Shown: piece after piece, positions 13,997 through 14,146 of the stretch
Layout: every line of letters starts with the position of its first letter
How positions within the stretch are numbered: the first letter of the stretch is position 1
Origin: Pseudomonadota bacterium
Lineage (GTDB): Bacteria > Pseudomonadota > Alphaproteobacteria > Sphingomonadales > Sphingomonadaceae
Direction of reading: 5' to 3'
Length of the DNA: 14,146 bases
Assembly (NCBI GenBank): GCA_029781465.1
Contig: JAKOWQ010000379.1
Coordinates: forward strand, 1 to 14,146
Made by a program: the position numbers and the translations under genes
The notes under the pieces: generated by a model
Databases searched by the model: none
What the model was told of the DNA's origin: nothing
Seen by the model: only the letters and a program-made list of their open reading frames with translations

Positions 13997-14146
13997 TCAG
14001 GCGGCTTTGGCGGTGATGTGTAGGGGCTGATTTTCCTCCTCGATCATGGGTTGGTTGAGTTCGGCCATGCCTTCGATCTGCATGTATCGGTGCTGGAGCT
14101 GCCACTCGTCGTTCTGCTCCATCAGCACAGCCCCGACGAGGCGGAT
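13997..14146 (-). CDS. IS256-family transposase, C-terminal end (partial)
   Basis: The last 49 residues of the transposase are visible, reading IRLVGAVLMEQNDEWQLQHR and then YMQIEGMAELNQPMIEEE, ending ITAKAA before a TGA stop. The RLVGA-x-L-x-EQNDEW block followed by RYM is the well-known C-terminus of IS256-family (mutator-type) DDE transposases. The catalytic residues are outside the window, so whether the copy is active cannot be judged. The stop codon is intact, and the end of the element follows within about 50 bp. Confidence 0.93.
   Translation of the reverse strand: MRLVGAVLMEQNDEWQLQHRYMQIEGMAELNQPMIEEENQPLHITAKAA

Larger units (their letters stand above)
13951..14146 (-). mobile_element. 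Right-edge fragment of an IS256-family insertion sequence
   Basis: This is the transposase-3' end of an insertion sequence, made of the last 49 codons of the transposase plus about 45 bp of terminal sequence. The other end lies beyond the window. The transposase is transcribed towards the large nuclease-motif gene, so read-through or an outward IS promoter could drive whatever remains of that gene. Confidence 0.85.

Noticed and set aside
13923..14105. A 60-codon minus-strand frame across the IS end
   Set aside because: It is an out-of-frame reading of the transposase C-terminus; the true frame gives the conserved IS256-family ending.
1..14146. CRISPR arrays, rRNA, tRNA or riboswitches
   Set aside because: No regularly spaced repeats and no recognisable structured RNA sequence were seen on either strand.

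Overview
The window looks like the chromosome of an alphaproteobacterium, most probably a sphingomonad (Sphingomonadales). This rests on the high GC, the strong G/C bias at third codon positions and the character of the housekeeping proteins. It is an inference from protein style and gene content, not a database result. Positions 1 to about 9990 are ordinary backbone. From about 9990 to the right edge the base composition falls and the content becomes accessory: one very large unrecognised gene, then the end of an IS256-type insertion sequence.

Backbone layout. The minus strand from 1686 to 1 holds the start of the cytochrome bc1 operon: the Rieske iron-sulphur protein, then cytochrome b, which is cut by the left edge. 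A leader of about 230 bp with a possible promoter precedes it. Next, also on the minus strand, come pepN (aminopeptidase N) and a pgeF/YfiH-type multicopper polyphenol oxidase-like enzyme, overlapping by 8 bp. Divergent from pepN are a membrane M48 (Ste24-like) metalloprotease and a YeeZ-like NAD-binding epimerase/dehydratase, overlapping by 4 bp. That pair converges, with a 45-bp overlap, on a minus-strand operon of an L-threonine aldolase-like PLP enzyme followed by an EamA/DMT exporter, again with a 4-bp overlap. A 96-aa GNAT acetyltransferase and a probable 42-aa membrane or exported peptide lie on the plus strand to the right.

Accessory region. Between 9940 and 10345 lie a 50-bp stretch of about 16% GC, a perfect 14-bp palindrome and a tandem TGGCCCCCA repeat. 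This looks like the edge of an integrated element or old island, although no integrase or tRNA gene is in view. The 1184-codon minus-strand gene at 10346-13900 ends in a convincing PD-(D/E)XK nuclease motif (GDVD, 14 residues, ExK). The rest matches nothing I can name. It is the best candidate here for an undescribed, probably defence-related, system.

The 5' end of that gene appears to have been cut by the IS256-family element. Its frame stays open up to the IS terminal repeat, the first in-frame stop lies inside the repeat, and the only available start is a GTG without a ribosome binding site. The intact gene, and any partner genes, may therefore lie beyond the IS, to the right of this window, or in relatives.
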